Assembly (NCBI GenBank): GCA_902465435.1
Contig: CABQNH010000003.1
Span: 1 to 64,000, forward strand
Reading direction: 5' to 3'
Length of the DNA stretch: 64,000 nt
DNA from: an uncultured Eubacteriales bacterium
GTDB taxonomy: Bacteria > Bacillota > Clostridia > Oscillospirales > Oscillospiraceae
Shown: in pieces, positions 8,001-15,646 of the stretch
Position numbering within the stretch: position 1 is the stretch's first letter
Layout of the letters: every line of letters begins with the position of its first letter
Notes under the pieces: model-generated
Told to the model about the DNA's origin: nothing
What the model saw: only the letters and a program-made list of their open reading frames with translations
Databases searched by the model: none
Translations under genes and position numbers: made by a program

Positions 8001-8324
8001 ATGATAAATCCATACGAACTAAAAGATGAACGCGCTCTTGGTCTGATCCAGGGCTATGTGATTGATGTGAAAGACAAAGGCGACTGCAACATGCTTTTGT
8101 TCAAGAAAGACACAATGGATCGGGCCTCAGACCTGATTTCGGTCGCCGCATGGGCGCCGCAGGCGGGACAGGACACGCCGGATATGAAGGCGATGACCGA
8201 CGATGTAAAGGGAAAGTTTATCGCCTGCATTGTAATTATCCGGAAGAAAGAAAAAAATGGGAAGCTTTATACCAACTATGATATGAAGTATCTCATTAAG
8301 CCTCCGGTGGGAAAAACAGCTTAA
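8001..8324 (+). CDS. small OB-fold-like protein
   Basis: An earlier in-frame ATG exists at 7968 but has no ribosome binding site; 8001 has AGG-x-AGGG close by. The 107-residue product is beta-rich (LIQGYVIDVKD, LISVAAWAP, GKFIACIVIIRKKEKNG, NYDMKYLIKPP). The strand order resembles a small OB fold. It could be another nucleic-acid binder beside the SSB-like protein. No family is named with confidence, and the start is uncertain. Confidence 0.5.
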   Translation: MINPYELKDERALGLIQGYVIDVKDKGDCNMLLFKKDTMDRASDLISVAAWAPQAGQDTPDMKAMTDDVKGKFIACIVIIRKKEKNGKLYTNYDMKYLIKPPVGKTA

Positions 8325-8333
8325 ACCACAGCG

Positions 8334-8364
8334 GGCAGGCCTTTCGGGGCCTGCCATTGCTTTT
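8334..8364 (+). terminator. weak intrinsic terminator or hairpin
   Basis: GGCAGGCC (8334-8341) pairs with GGCCTGCC (8348-8355). Only a weak T-run follows (TTGCTTTT), so read-through into the next gene is likely. Confidence 0.5.
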
Positions 8365-8378
8365 AAGAAAGGAAAAAG

Positions 8379-8645
8379 ATGGAAGAAAAATCATTATACC
8401 AGACGTTGCTTGACCAAGGAGTCCCGCAGACAGATATAGGAAATCACTACAGCGATCTATATGTGCGGGTCACCAGAAAAACCAAAGAGATTATCCAGGA
8501 CTATATCCAGAGGAACGGCTTAAAAGGAATGCCGGAAGTATTTCGTTCCAATATTGCGGGAGAAGGGTACTGGTACGACATCCCCTTTGCCTATATCCCA
8601 TTTTGGGAGGAACGAATGAAAAAAGGAAGGGGGCTGGGACGATGA
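8379..8645 (+). CDS. small protein of unknown function
   Basis: The product has 88 residues, behind AGAAAGG. It is rich in aromatic residues at its C-terminal half (YWYDIPFAYIPFWEERM) and ends in a basic tail. Its stop overlaps the ATG of the PP-loop gene (ATGA), so the two are coupled and may work together. No family is recognised. Confidence 0.55.
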   Translation: MEEKSLYQTLLDQGVPQTDIGNHYSDLYVRVTRKTKEIIQDYIQRNGLKGMPEVFRSNIAGEGYWYDIPFAYIPFWEERMKKGRGLGR

Positions 8646-9490
8646 AGATTTTATCCTTTGGCGCAGGCATGCAGTCGACTGCATTGGCGCTCATGAGCTG
8701 TGACAATGCGATTGCACAAACATTAGGGCGGCCGGTCCCGTTCCCCAAAGTTCCGGTTTATGACGCGGTGATTATCTGTGACCTTGGCTTTGAGCCGCCA
8801 TGGGTACAGGCGCAGGCAGATTTTGTAGGGCAAAAGTGCCGTTCTGTAGGGATTTTTTATACCAGCCTTGACGCCCCGCTATACCAGGACCTGATGAGGG
8901 ATTTTGGAAAACGGCGGGTTGTCAGTATTCCATGGTGGACATTGAGCGATGATGGGCATAAATCCAAGATGCCGAGGAACTGCACGCTGGATTACAAGGT
9001 TGGTTTGATCTCCAAATATGTGCGCTGGGAACTCTTGGGCTACAGGAAAGGGCAAAGGCTGAAAGAGGAGGATAAGAAGGCCCATGAAATGCACATGGGA
9101 TTTAGCGCGGAGGAGAAGCAGCGCTGCAAAGAGAATCCCAACCCCATGTTTGTCAACAGGTTTCCTTTGGTGGACATGCAACTGGAGCGCAGAAACAACT
9201 ACGCTTACATCAAAGATGTATGGGGGCTGGATACAAAAGCGTCCGCCTGCTGTTTTTGTCCTTTTCACAGAAACTATTTTTTTCAGTATTTGAAACTGCA
9301 CGAGCAGGAAAGCTATCAAAGGCTGGTGGAGGTGGATAATCTGCTTCGGGACAACTCTCCCAAACCTCCCGTGAATTCCGAATTGTTTATTTCACGCAGC
9401 AGGAAACGCCTGGGAGAACTGACACCGCAGGATTGCAACGATGCAGAGTGTTTTGCCTTAAATGGGCGCCTCATATGGAACGGTTTTTAG
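8642..9490 (+). CDS. PP-loop protein of the PAPS reductase-like superfamily
   Basis: The start at 8642 overlaps the previous stop and has GGAAGGGG upstream. The 282-residue product begins with a PP-loop variant, SFGAGMQSTALAL (residues 5-17), which binds the phosphates of ATP or PAPS. Further family marks are CDLGFEPPW, the conserved RNCTLDYKV and a Cys cluster ASACCFCPFHR that may hold a metal. This matches the 'GAGxQST' subfamily seen in phages and mobile elements rather than the cysteine-biosynthesis enzyme CysH. Relatives activate substrates by adenylation or carry sulfur, and DndC of DNA phosphorothioation belongs to the same superfamily. The substrate here is unknown. Confidence 0.7.
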   Translation: MKILSFGAGMQSTALALMSCDNAIAQTLGRPVPFPKVPVYDAVIICDLGFEPPWVQAQADFVGQKCRSVGIFYTSLDAPLYQDLMRDFGKRRVVSIPWWTLSDDGHKSKMPRNCTLDYKVGLISKYVRWELLGYRKGQRLKEEDKKAHEMHMGFSAEEKQRCKENPNPMFVNRFPLVDMQLERRNNYAYIKDVWGLDTKASACCFCPFHRNYFFQYLKLHEQESYQRLVEVDNLLRDNSPKPPVNSELFISRSRKRLGELTPQDCNDAECFALNGRLIWNGF

Positions 9491-9522
9491 GCTACAGAAA
9501 AAGTTACAGGAGGATTGACGAT

Positions 9523-9705
9523 TTGAACAGGAACAGAGATTATACAGACGTGCTTAAGAACATCATTGATGATGAACTGGAAGGGCGATGCTCGGAAAGC
9601 GAGTGTGCCGTATGGCTCTCCGAGATGGGATTGACAGCAGAGGATCTTACGGAACTTGGTTACGGTTATCTCAATGACCTATTTGCGGAAGAGGATGGTG
9701 ATTGA
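9523..9705 (+). CDS. small acidic protein, TTG start
   Basis: AGGAGG at 9508-9513 places the start at TTG 9523, nine bases further on. An in-frame ATG at 9475 overlaps the preceding gene and has no binding site. The resulting 60-residue protein is acidic and helical (SECAVWLSEMGLTAEDLTEL) and ends in EEDGD. No family is recognised. Three bases separate it from the SprT-like gene. Confidence 0.5.
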   Translation: MNRNRDYTDVLKNIIDDELEGRCSESECAVWLSEMGLTAEDLTELGYGYLNDLFAEEDGD

Positions 9706-9708
9706 AAA

Positions 9709-10212
9709 ATGAAGGATTTATGGAAGCTTGTACGTGAGTGTAAAGAGGAGCTGGACGCGCTTGGCATTGAATACCGTACCGTCAGGAATTGGACGGTCAA
9801 TACCCGGTCACAACGCCGGTGGGGACAATGCAAGGTAGTTTCTTCGGACGTATTTGACATCAATATCTCAGTCCGGCTTCTGGCCGACCAGGTTTCAGAC
9901 ACTGCGGCAAAGGACACCATTATCCATGAATTGCTTCACACGGTAGAAGGCTGCTTAAAGCATACGGGAAAGTGGAAAGCGCTGGCAGAAAAAGTAAACC
10001 GGGCTTATCCGCAGTATCATATAAAGCGTGCTACTACCGAAGAGGAAAAAGGCTTTGAAAAGACTGCAAGAACGTACCATAAGAACTATAAAATTACCTG
10101 TACCAAATGCGGCAGTTCTGTTTACAGGCAAAAGGCCAGCAAGGTCGTTCTGCACCCTGAGCAGTTTAGATGCCGCATTTGCGGCGGAAAGTTTGTAGTA
10201 GAAAAGCAATAG
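9709..10212 (+). CDS. SprT-like zinc metalloprotein with zinc ribbon
   Basis: The protein has 167 residues. HELLHTVEG (an HExxH site) with a further His in KHTGKW gives the zinc-binding, protease-like core of the SprT family. The C-terminus holds a four-Cys zinc ribbon (TKCGS and CRICGG), the usual second domain. The domain is shared with SPRTN, which removes proteins cross-linked to DNA. In a mobile element such an enzyme could process protein-DNA intermediates, for example relaxase adducts, but this is inference. Confidence 0.75.
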   Translation: MKDLWKLVRECKEELDALGIEYRTVRNWTVNTRSQRRWGQCKVVSSDVFDINISVRLLADQVSDTAAKDTIIHELLHTVEGCLKHTGKWKALAEKVNRAYPQYHIKRATTEEEKGFEKTARTYHKNYKITCTKCGSSVYRQKASKVVLHPEQFRCRICGGKFVVEKQ

Positions 10213-10269
10213 AATAAGGCTCTTAGGCTACACCGGGGGATTTGTCGAACCCATTCACTACGAGGAGGA

Positions 10270-10621
10270 ATGAGAGTGCGATATTACAGAATAGGGAGAC
10301 CGATTGCTCTAGGTACTTATCCGGAACTACAGGGAAATGAGGTCTTAGAGGTTCACAATTACAGTTTCTCAACCTACTGTGAGGAAATTGGCCGGAAGGC
10401 ATGGGGGGTACATAGAATATGCATCCCCTTTGCCGCCGGTCCTTGCGGATAACTTTGATCTGACTGCGGACGGCATTGGCTGTACAGGTTGCCTGAACGA
10501 ATACGCAGATCGGGATATGGATTGCTGCTGGAATTGCAGCAGGAATAAGTATTCCAGAAAAGATCTTTACAGACACCGGAAAATAGAATATGGAGAAAAG
10601 GGCGAAGATGCAAATGCTTAA
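10270..10621 (+). pseudogene. small Cys-rich gene broken by a one-base frameshift in a G-run
   Basis: Two overlapping frames, 10270-10452 and 10379-10621, read as the two halves of one protein. The switch point is a run of six G at 10403-10408. With five G the reading would go RKAWG-YIEYASPLPPVL and continue to the stop at 10621, giving about 116 residues. The C-terminal half has a Cys cluster (GCTGC, DCCWNC) typical of a zinc-binding domain. RBS GAGGAGG lies before 10270. The extra G may be a real mutation, a phase-variable switch or a sequencing error. No function is known. Confidence 0.55.
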
Positions 10622-10646
10622 ACGGGATCTTTAAAGAGATGAAAAA

Positions 10647-10679
10647 ATGGAGCGACAGTCTTGTTGCTCCATTTTTTTC
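10647..10679 (+). terminator. intrinsic terminator
   Basis: ATGGAGCGAC (10647-10656) pairs with GTTGCTCCAT (10663-10672) with one G-T pair. A run of T follows to 10678. The next promoter starts on its last T. Confidence 0.85.
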
Positions 10680-10708
10680 TTGCAATATAAATCCACTCTA
10701 ACTATTCT
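10680..10708 (+). promoter_or_regulatory. promoter fused to terminator (TTGCAA-17-TATTCT)
   Basis: TTGCAA at 10680-10685 and TATTCT at 10703-10708 are 17 bp apart, with the -35 box joined to the terminator T-run. It is a member of the five-copy promoter family. Confidence 0.65.
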
Positions 10709-10745
10709 TCCTGCGCATCCATTAAAAAGCAAAGGAGGAATTCAA

Positions 10746-11417
10746 ATGAGATTCAAAGACATGGATGAAGAACGGAAAAAGGTTGATGAGCTTACAAAAG
10801 CGCATCAGAATCTGGGACTGGAAGGAGAGAACTATTTGATCCGCCCGTTTCAAGATATGGCTGAAATCGAACGGGAGGGGGAGCTGTTGCACCATGCAAT
10901 TGCCTATTATGCCATTGACCGCTATGCCAAGGGGAAGGATTATCTTTTCGCAATGCGGAAAGCATCGGAACCGGATACTCCATTTATTTCTTTGGAGTTT
11001 TCCTCTGGCGGGAAACTGGAGGAAGCTCGAAAGGATTGCAACCGCAAAGTCACTGACAGGGAAGAACTGGAGTTTATTCAGCGGTTCCAGGAAGAGCTTC
11101 TGTGGCCATTCATCTCTCATAGCAAGGAGGGCGTCCAGACTCTGCTGTCCAAGAGGGTTTATGATGTTCCGGAATACCGGAGAGTGCTTGGAATATCTCC
11201 GCAGCTAGGCATGAAAATTTCTTCTTTAACGAGGCAGCTGGCGAAAGAGGTGCAAATGTGCAAAGAGTATTGGTGGTGTAATTTTGAAGATCTGCATCTG
11301 TTAAAGCTTCATGCAGTGGACGGGATACTGCGAGTAGCAATCGTGACAGACGGAGAGAAATTTATCCTATGTGAAATACCGCCAGAATGCACGAGTATTC
11401 AATTCATGGAAATCTAG
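10746..11417 (+). CDS. PcfJ-like domain protein
   Basis: The start at 10746 has AAAGGAGG 7 bases upstream; longer readings begin inside the terminator. The product has 223 residues. Residues 28-110 match the core of PcfJ from conjugative plasmid pCF10: NYLIRPFQDMAEIEREGELL, then LHHAIAYYAIDRYAKG, then MRKASEPDTPFISLEF. In PcfJ the second motif usually has a Cys after LHH, where this protein has Ala. The remainder is not similar to anything I recognise. PcfJ-type genes lie with conjugation and element-maintenance genes, and their biochemical role is not settled. Confidence 0.55.
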   Translation: MRFKDMDEERKKVDELTKAHQNLGLEGENYLIRPFQDMAEIEREGELLHHAIAYYAIDRYAKGKDYLFAMRKASEPDTPFISLEFSSGGKLEEARKDCNRKVTDREELEFIQRFQEELLWPFISHSKEGVQTLLSKRVYDVPEYRRVLGISPQLGMKISSLTRQLAKEVQMCKEYWWCNFEDLHLLKLHAVDGILRVAIVTDGEKFILCEIPPECTSIQFMEI

Positions 11418-11429
11418 GAGCGTGAGAAG

Positions 11430-11804
11430 ATGACAAAGGAAGAATTCAGAAGATCCCTTTATGCCAGAAAGGACTGGTACCAGAAGTCGTTGGACATGAA
11501 AAAGGGAAAGATCCCATGGGAGAATGGTTATAACTGGCCGGATGGCGATGTGCAGACCTGGGAAGGTGCTGTCAGAGAATTGAAAAATACCCTGGATATG
11601 CTGAACTGCATATCTGAGCGGCTGACGGTATCTACTCCTATCGGGTCAATCATTACGGTTCCGAAAAAGGATAGAAACTATCCCGGTGTCCATATCTGCC
11701 TGGAAAAGAATGCGGATTTAGACATTCTTGCAACCATAGAGGCCAATCCATTCATCAAGAAGGTCCAAATGGTCTCGTATGCAGTAATTCCAGAGAAACG
11801 ATAA
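11430..11804 (+). CDS. unknown small protein
   Basis: The product has 124 residues, 12 bases after the PcfJ-like gene. The N-terminal half is basic and helical (EEFRRSLYARKDWYQKSLDM). The C-terminal half is beta-rich, with GSIITVPKKDRNYPGVHICL. No family is recognised. It is probably in the same transcript as its neighbours up to 15.6 kb. Confidence 0.55.
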   Translation: MTKEEFRRSLYARKDWYQKSLDMKKGKIPWENGYNWPDGDVQTWEGAVRELKNTLDMLNCISERLTVSTPIGSIITVPKKDRNYPGVHICLEKNADLDILATIEANPFIKKVQMVSYAVIPEKR

Positions 11805-11868
11805 GGCGAAACGCACCCTGCGGATATCCGGAGCGTGCTAATACGGAGAACATGAAACAGGAGGTAAA

Positions 11869-12831
11869 ATGGTGGAATCAACGGAAGAGAAAGTGATTTC
11901 TGAGATTAAGCGCTTGATCAGACAGCATACCTACTGCAGTTACCGGGATGAAGAGGAATGCTTTGTGACGGAAATTTATGCCGATTACCGGGACGAGGCC
12001 GGAACAGATATCATTATTCAATGGTGCCGATCGGAAAAACCGTGGGACGCATTCTGGGAATCGCTTGACGAGTGGTATCGGGAGTCGGTATGGGACGAAG
12101 AGGACAACGTAATTGCCGCAGTGCGGAAGAATTGGTGTTCCAAATGCCATTCCTATGAAGAGAACGAGGAATTTATTGAGGAGTGGATTCGGGAAAATCT
12201 TTCTGTAGAGTTGCCTTCGGATCATTATCTGGAACAGGAAGTGTGTGTTGATATCATTGTTGATACCGGTGACGGCAATTACGACTATGTTCTTAACGAT
12301 GTGTATCCGCACTATGACGGGCGTTACGAAGAACGGATCCCCGAGGAAGCGTCCATCCTATGGCTTGCCAGGCAGCAGGGGTATTTGAAGAAACAGTTAA
12401 GCATGGCGATGAAGAAACAGATTTTTGGTGACAGCAAATTGCTGGAAAGCCTGCGGACGGAAGTGCTCAACTGCTCCAGCCATATGAATGCGTTGACCTT
12501 CTTTGTGAAAATGACCGTAAAAGAGTTATTTAAACTGCAGGAGGCCATAGCTGAAAGTGAAAAAGATGAAATAAAGACCGGAAAGTACAGCGCCGTGCAG
12601 AAACGAAAGCACTTAAGGCATATGGTTCTTTCCAAAGATACGGCCTGTGGGTTGTACGATAACTGGTCTGGGGCCGGTTCGGTTCTGGAAATTGAACTGG
12701 AAAAGGACGTAGTGCTCCCGTTGAAGTTTATCAGTTCAGCGTGGCCGGACGGCGGCAGAGGCTATAGCGTGGCAAATGTTTATGGAATCTGTAGTTCGTT
12801 CTGGACGGATACAGTGAAGCAAATTGCATAA
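11869..12831 (+). CDS. unknown 320-residue protein
   Basis: The ATG has AGGAGG 6 bases upstream. Residues 1-160 are strongly acidic and Trp-rich (WDAFWESLDEWYRESVW) and include one CSKC pair. Residues 165-250 form a helical, more basic section. The last 70 residues are beta-rich and mention GLYDNWSGAGSVLEIEL. No known domain is recognised. The segment around GLYDNWSGAGS has the look of a substrate-binding loop, but nothing more can be said. Confidence 0.6.
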   Translation: MVESTEEKVISEIKRLIRQHTYCSYRDEEECFVTEIYADYRDEAGTDIIIQWCRSEKPWDAFWESLDEWYRESVWDEEDNVIAAVRKNWCSKCHSYEENEEFIEEWIRENLSVELPSDHYLEQEVCVDIIVDTGDGNYDYVLNDVYPHYDGRYEERIPEEASILWLARQQGYLKKQLSMAMKKQIFGDSKLLESLRTEVLNCSSHMNALTFFVKMTVKELFKLQEAIAESEKDEIKTGKYSAVQKRKHLRHMVLSKDTACGLYDNWSGAGSVLEIELEKDVVLPLKFISSAWPDGGRGYSVANVYGICSSFWTDTVKQIA

Positions 12832-12881
12832 GGAATTCCTTTGGGAAAGGTACTGTTATTAAAAAATAGGAGGATTTTGTT

Positions 12882-13250
12882 ATGGGACTTCAATTACATG
12901 AGACAGTGTATGGAAAAAATTTTTTTGAGTATCAGCTTCCCAAACTTACAGAAGCGATAGAAAATCTGAGCGAAAACATCAAAAGGCAGAAGGATAGTGA
13001 AGGAACAGAGAAGGAGGATCTCGCTCCAGAAAAAAGGGAAGCGTTGCTTGCAGTTTTACAGAACCCCCAAAAAGCGGAAGCATTTGGCAGGCGGATCACG
13101 GAACAGGTGGAAACAGACGATGAATCACCAGAAAAGATTGGATATTATGCCGCAAAAGCGATTTTAGATGGCAGCGTTGATGATTTGTTGATTGCCATCT
13201 GTGGCTGGTCTGTTTCTTCGCTTCTGGATTCCGTAAACAGCGATATATGA
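12882..13250 (+). CDS. unknown 122-residue protein
   Basis: RBS AGGAGG lies 9 bases before the ATG. The protein starts with GLQLHETVYGKNFFEYQLPKL, followed by a helical charged stretch (residues 25-60), and ends in a more hydrophobic helix (DDLLIAICGWSVSSLLDS). The opening resembles small proteins found in many Clostridia mobile elements, but no function is known. Confidence 0.55.
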   Translation: MGLQLHETVYGKNFFEYQLPKLTEAIENLSENIKRQKDSEGTEKEDLAPEKREALLAVLQNPQKAEAFGRRITEQVETDDESPEKIGYYAAKAILDGSVDDLLIAICGWSVSSLLDSVNSDI

Positions 13251-13277
13251 GTTCTGTAGAAAAAGGAGAGAGAAAAA

Positions 13278-13715
13278 ATGTCAATTTCTAACTGGAACGA
13301 TTACGGATATGGAATCCGCACGGATAATCTGCAGATCAAATCAGAAGAAAGTCTGGGCGAACTGGTAAGTATGGTGCCAAAGCTGAAGGCAGAAATGGAT
13401 GCCTATTTCGAAGAACAGGAAATCTCAGAACTGACGATGGAGGATTATCTGGGATACGACACAGAGTATGATTACCAATTAGCATCACTAATGCGGCTGG
13501 TGATTAAAGAAGCGGAGGGAATCGATTTAGTTCCCTGCGATGATCTTAACGCATGGAATTATCTTTTGTATATGCCCTCCTATCCATGGCGGATGAGTGA
13601 AACCGATTTACGGCTGACGGAAGAAAAACTGGATGAGATCTTTCAAAAGTATTTTTCGGTTGTGACTGATGATGAGATCTCACCGACTTATCTGAACCTG
13701 GAAAATGGCGATTGA
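13278..13715 (+). CDS. unknown acidic protein
   Basis: The product has 145 residues and is acidic and aromatic (WNDYGYGIRTDNLQ, DTEYDYQLASLMRLV, YLLYMPSYPWRMS). GGAGAGAG precedes the start. The layout suggests a single globular domain. No family is recognised. The same operon carries several comparably acidic proteins, a feature shared with anti-restriction DNA mimics, but no such family match is visible. Confidence 0.55.
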   Translation: MSISNWNDYGYGIRTDNLQIKSEESLGELVSMVPKLKAEMDAYFEEQEISELTMEDYLGYDTEYDYQLASLMRLVIKEAEGIDLVPCDDLNAWNYLLYMPSYPWRMSETDLRLTEEKLDEIFQKYFSVVTDDEISPTYLNLENGD

Positions 13716-13729
13716 AAGGAACGTATAAA

Positions 13730-14353
13730 ATGGATATCAGAGAATATTTGAGGGCTTACAGGGTGATACAGAACAGCGGTGTTCTGAAACCACCGTGCCC
13801 ACGCTGCGGCGGAGAAATGGAGAACGACAATGGCGAAAACGCATTAAGCCGACATTGGGATGTGTATATCTGTTCGGATTGCGGCCGGGAAGAGGCGCTG
13901 GCGGACATCTTTGAAGAGGAAAAACCGGTGGAAGAATGGTATGCGGTCAGGCTGCTTGCCTCCAGTTCTGAAATTCCAAGGAAACAAAACGGCTATGAGT
14001 TAGATATCGTCAATAAATTAGAGATAACGGACGAGGATATCGACTTTATCCTGTCAATGGCCCTTGATGGCGGGATTACCCACTGGTATTCCAAGGTGGA
14101 AGTAGTTGGAGAATATCTTGGCAAATATACGAGCGACCAGATCAGCCGGGGAGGCATCCTTATTCTCCATGATATGGAAGATGGGAAACGATACGAGCTG
14201 ACGCGGGAAAAGTTGTTATCCGGACTCCAGAAATACCTGCAGGAACATTCAGCTGTGATCTGTGGACAGGGGATAGATACCGGAGAAATTGATGCTTTGG
14301 AAGCTGACCGCATTGTTCAGCTTGCCTTATTTGAGGAGGTTATATATGGATAG
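13730..14353 (+). CDS. zinc-ribbon protein of unknown function
   Basis: AAAGGA nine bases upstream supports the ATG at 13730; a TTG at 13712 in the same frame overlaps the previous stop. The 207-residue product has a four-Cys zinc ribbon near its N-terminus (PPCPRCGGEM and ICSDCGREEAL), followed by an alpha/beta domain. Zinc ribbons of this type bind nucleic acid or stabilise folds. The C-terminal domain is not recognised. The stop overlaps the start of the next gene by 8 bases. Confidence 0.55.
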   Translation: MDIREYLRAYRVIQNSGVLKPPCPRCGGEMENDNGENALSRHWDVYICSDCGREEALADIFEEEKPVEEWYAVRLLASSSEIPRKQNGYELDIVNKLEITDEDIDFILSMALDGGITHWYSKVEVVGEYLGKYTSDQISRGGILILHDMEDGKRYELTREKLLSGLQKYLQEHSAVICGQGIDTGEIDALEADRIVQLALFEEVIYG

Positions 14354-14777
14354 AGAAAGACAGGATTGGGAGATTCATTATGTTTCCAACAGTGCGCCCT
14401 GCATTCGTGAGGGGAGGGTAGAGAAATCATTTCCCGAATATATCTGCGATGCCCATACCCATGGTATGAACCGTTATGGGCATTTGGAATTTCAGGTTGT
14501 GATTGATTACGGTCCGAGGAATATCGGTTATCTCCTCAATACGATGGGATACCGGGTCCAGGCTGGAGAAATTTTCCGAAATGGAGATCTGGTAAAGGGA
14601 TTGCTTAAAAACTACGATGTTCAGATTCGTCAGATGACGGATTCTATGGGAGAACCGGTACTGCGGCTTGTCATACCGGACAAGCAATACCGATGGCCTG
14701 AAAATGCGGAGCCGCCGTATCAGTACCAAATGCTGGCAACACATTTACTGTATTTGGACTCGGGAACATCAAACTGA
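14346..14777 (+). CDS. DUF4262-like protein
   Basis: GAGGAGG lies 7 bases before the ATG at 14346. The 143-residue protein has CDAHTHGMNRYGHLEFQVVI and NIGYLLNTMGYRVQAGEI, resembling the DUF4262 pattern in which a 'TxG...hPEl' segment precedes a helix that packs on a short sheet. The function of that family is unknown. The similarity is by pattern only. Confidence 0.5.
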   Translation: MDRERQDWEIHYVSNSAPCIREGRVEKSFPEYICDAHTHGMNRYGHLEFQVVIDYGPRNIGYLLNTMGYRVQAGEIFRNGDLVKGLLKNYDVQIRQMTDSMGEPVLRLVIPDKQYRWPENAEPPYQYQMLATHLLYLDSGTSN

Positions 14778-14791
14778 CGGGAGGTATCACC

Positions 14792-15143
14792 ATGGAGAAA
14801 AAGGTTTTCAAAGCTGTCTTGTATTTAAGGGTCGGCAATAAGGAGCAGTTGTCTGAGAAAGACGTAAAGAGCCGGGAGCCGGATATCAGACAGCTTTTGC
14901 GCCAGAACAGGTATGGGGTGATCGGAACGGTCCCCGTTGTAAGCAGAGGCGAAACGGAGCCCCCTTTCCTGAATCCCTTTGCCGGAGAAACCAAACAAAG
15001 GGAACGGCTTATAGCCGGCGATATGGCGAACACCAAAAGAGGCTACGGCCAATGCCCTAAGATTGGGGAAAAAGGTGGAAGGAACAAATATAAAAATGAT
15101 TTTCGCAGTAAAAGAAGAGATAGATGGCCTCAAAACATCCTGA
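14792..15143 (+). pseudogene. degenerate resolvase-like gene lacking catalytic Ser, frameshifted
   Basis: The N-terminus, AVLYLRVGNKEQ, follows the serine-recombinase opening (YxRVSTxxQ), but Gly replaces the catalytic Ser. It is a clear paralogue of the gene at 15219: both share LRVGN/ARVGN, RQ-x-x-Y-x-x-xGT and KQRE at matching places. After AAAA at 15035-15038 the frame is lost. Removing one A gives TKEATANALRLGKKVEGTN and a stop at 15141, which aligns with the sister protein better than the unshifted reading that ends at 15160. The gene thus looks like a dead copy of an already catalytically dead resolvase domain. Confidence 0.55.
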
Positions 15144-15218
15144 GAGGAGATCAGAGATAACAAGGGCGTTAGCATATATTGCTGATGCCTCAAAGTGCAA
15201 GAAAAGGAGGAAATTTTA

Positions 15219-15608
15219 ATGTCAGAAAAGGTGTTGATGTATGCAAGAGTCGGCAACATAGGGCAGATGGCGGAGGCAAGTTTGGACCTTCAACTGCAGG
15301 CAGTCGAGGAGTTCTGCCGTCAGAAAGGCTATGAAATCGTCGGGACAAAGACTTGTGTAGGCGGTGGAGAAAAAGCGATTTCTTTTCTCCCTCCTCTTGC
15401 TGAAGAAGCGAAACAGAGGGAAGCTACAATGATCGTGACCTGTAGTATGGACCGTTTCACCCGGGATTACGACAGCCTTATTAAATTTGAGGATGACATG
15501 AGAAAAGAAAACATCAAAGTGTTGTCCGCAGAGGCAACGACAGAACCGAATGAAATGGATAAAGTGTTACAGGCAATTTTTGAAAAGTTTAAGGAATATG
15601 AGAAATAA
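15219..15608 (+). CDS. stand-alone resolvase-like domain lacking the catalytic Ser
   Basis: The ATG at 15219 has AAAGGAGG 8 bases upstream. The 129-residue protein covers only the catalytic fold of serine recombinases: MYARVGNIGQ, SLDLQLQAVEEFCRQKGYEI, and SMDRFTRDYDSL. The two Arg of the DRxxRD motif are kept, but the active Ser of the YxRVS motif is Gly (residue 12). No DNA-binding domain follows. It cannot cut DNA by the known mechanism, so a regulatory role is likely, such as forming mixed oligomers with the large recombinases downstream or setting direction. That role is inference. Confidence 0.65.
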   Translation: MSEKVLMYARVGNIGQMAEASLDLQLQAVEEFCRQKGYEIVGTKTCVGGGEKAISFLPPLAEEAKQREATMIVTCSMDRFTRDYDSLIKFEDDMRKENIKVLSAEATTEPNEMDKVLQAIFEKFKEYEK

Positions 15609-15615
15609 GAGAGGT

Positions 15616-15645
15616 GCCCGGCAAGACTTGCCGGGCATCTTTTTT
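15616..15645 (+). terminator. intrinsic terminator
   Basis: GCCCGGCAAG (15616-15625) pairs perfectly with CTTGCCGGGC (15627-15636). T-run at 15639-15645. It separates the small-gene operon from the recombinase operon. Confidence 0.85.
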
Positions 15646-15646
15646 C

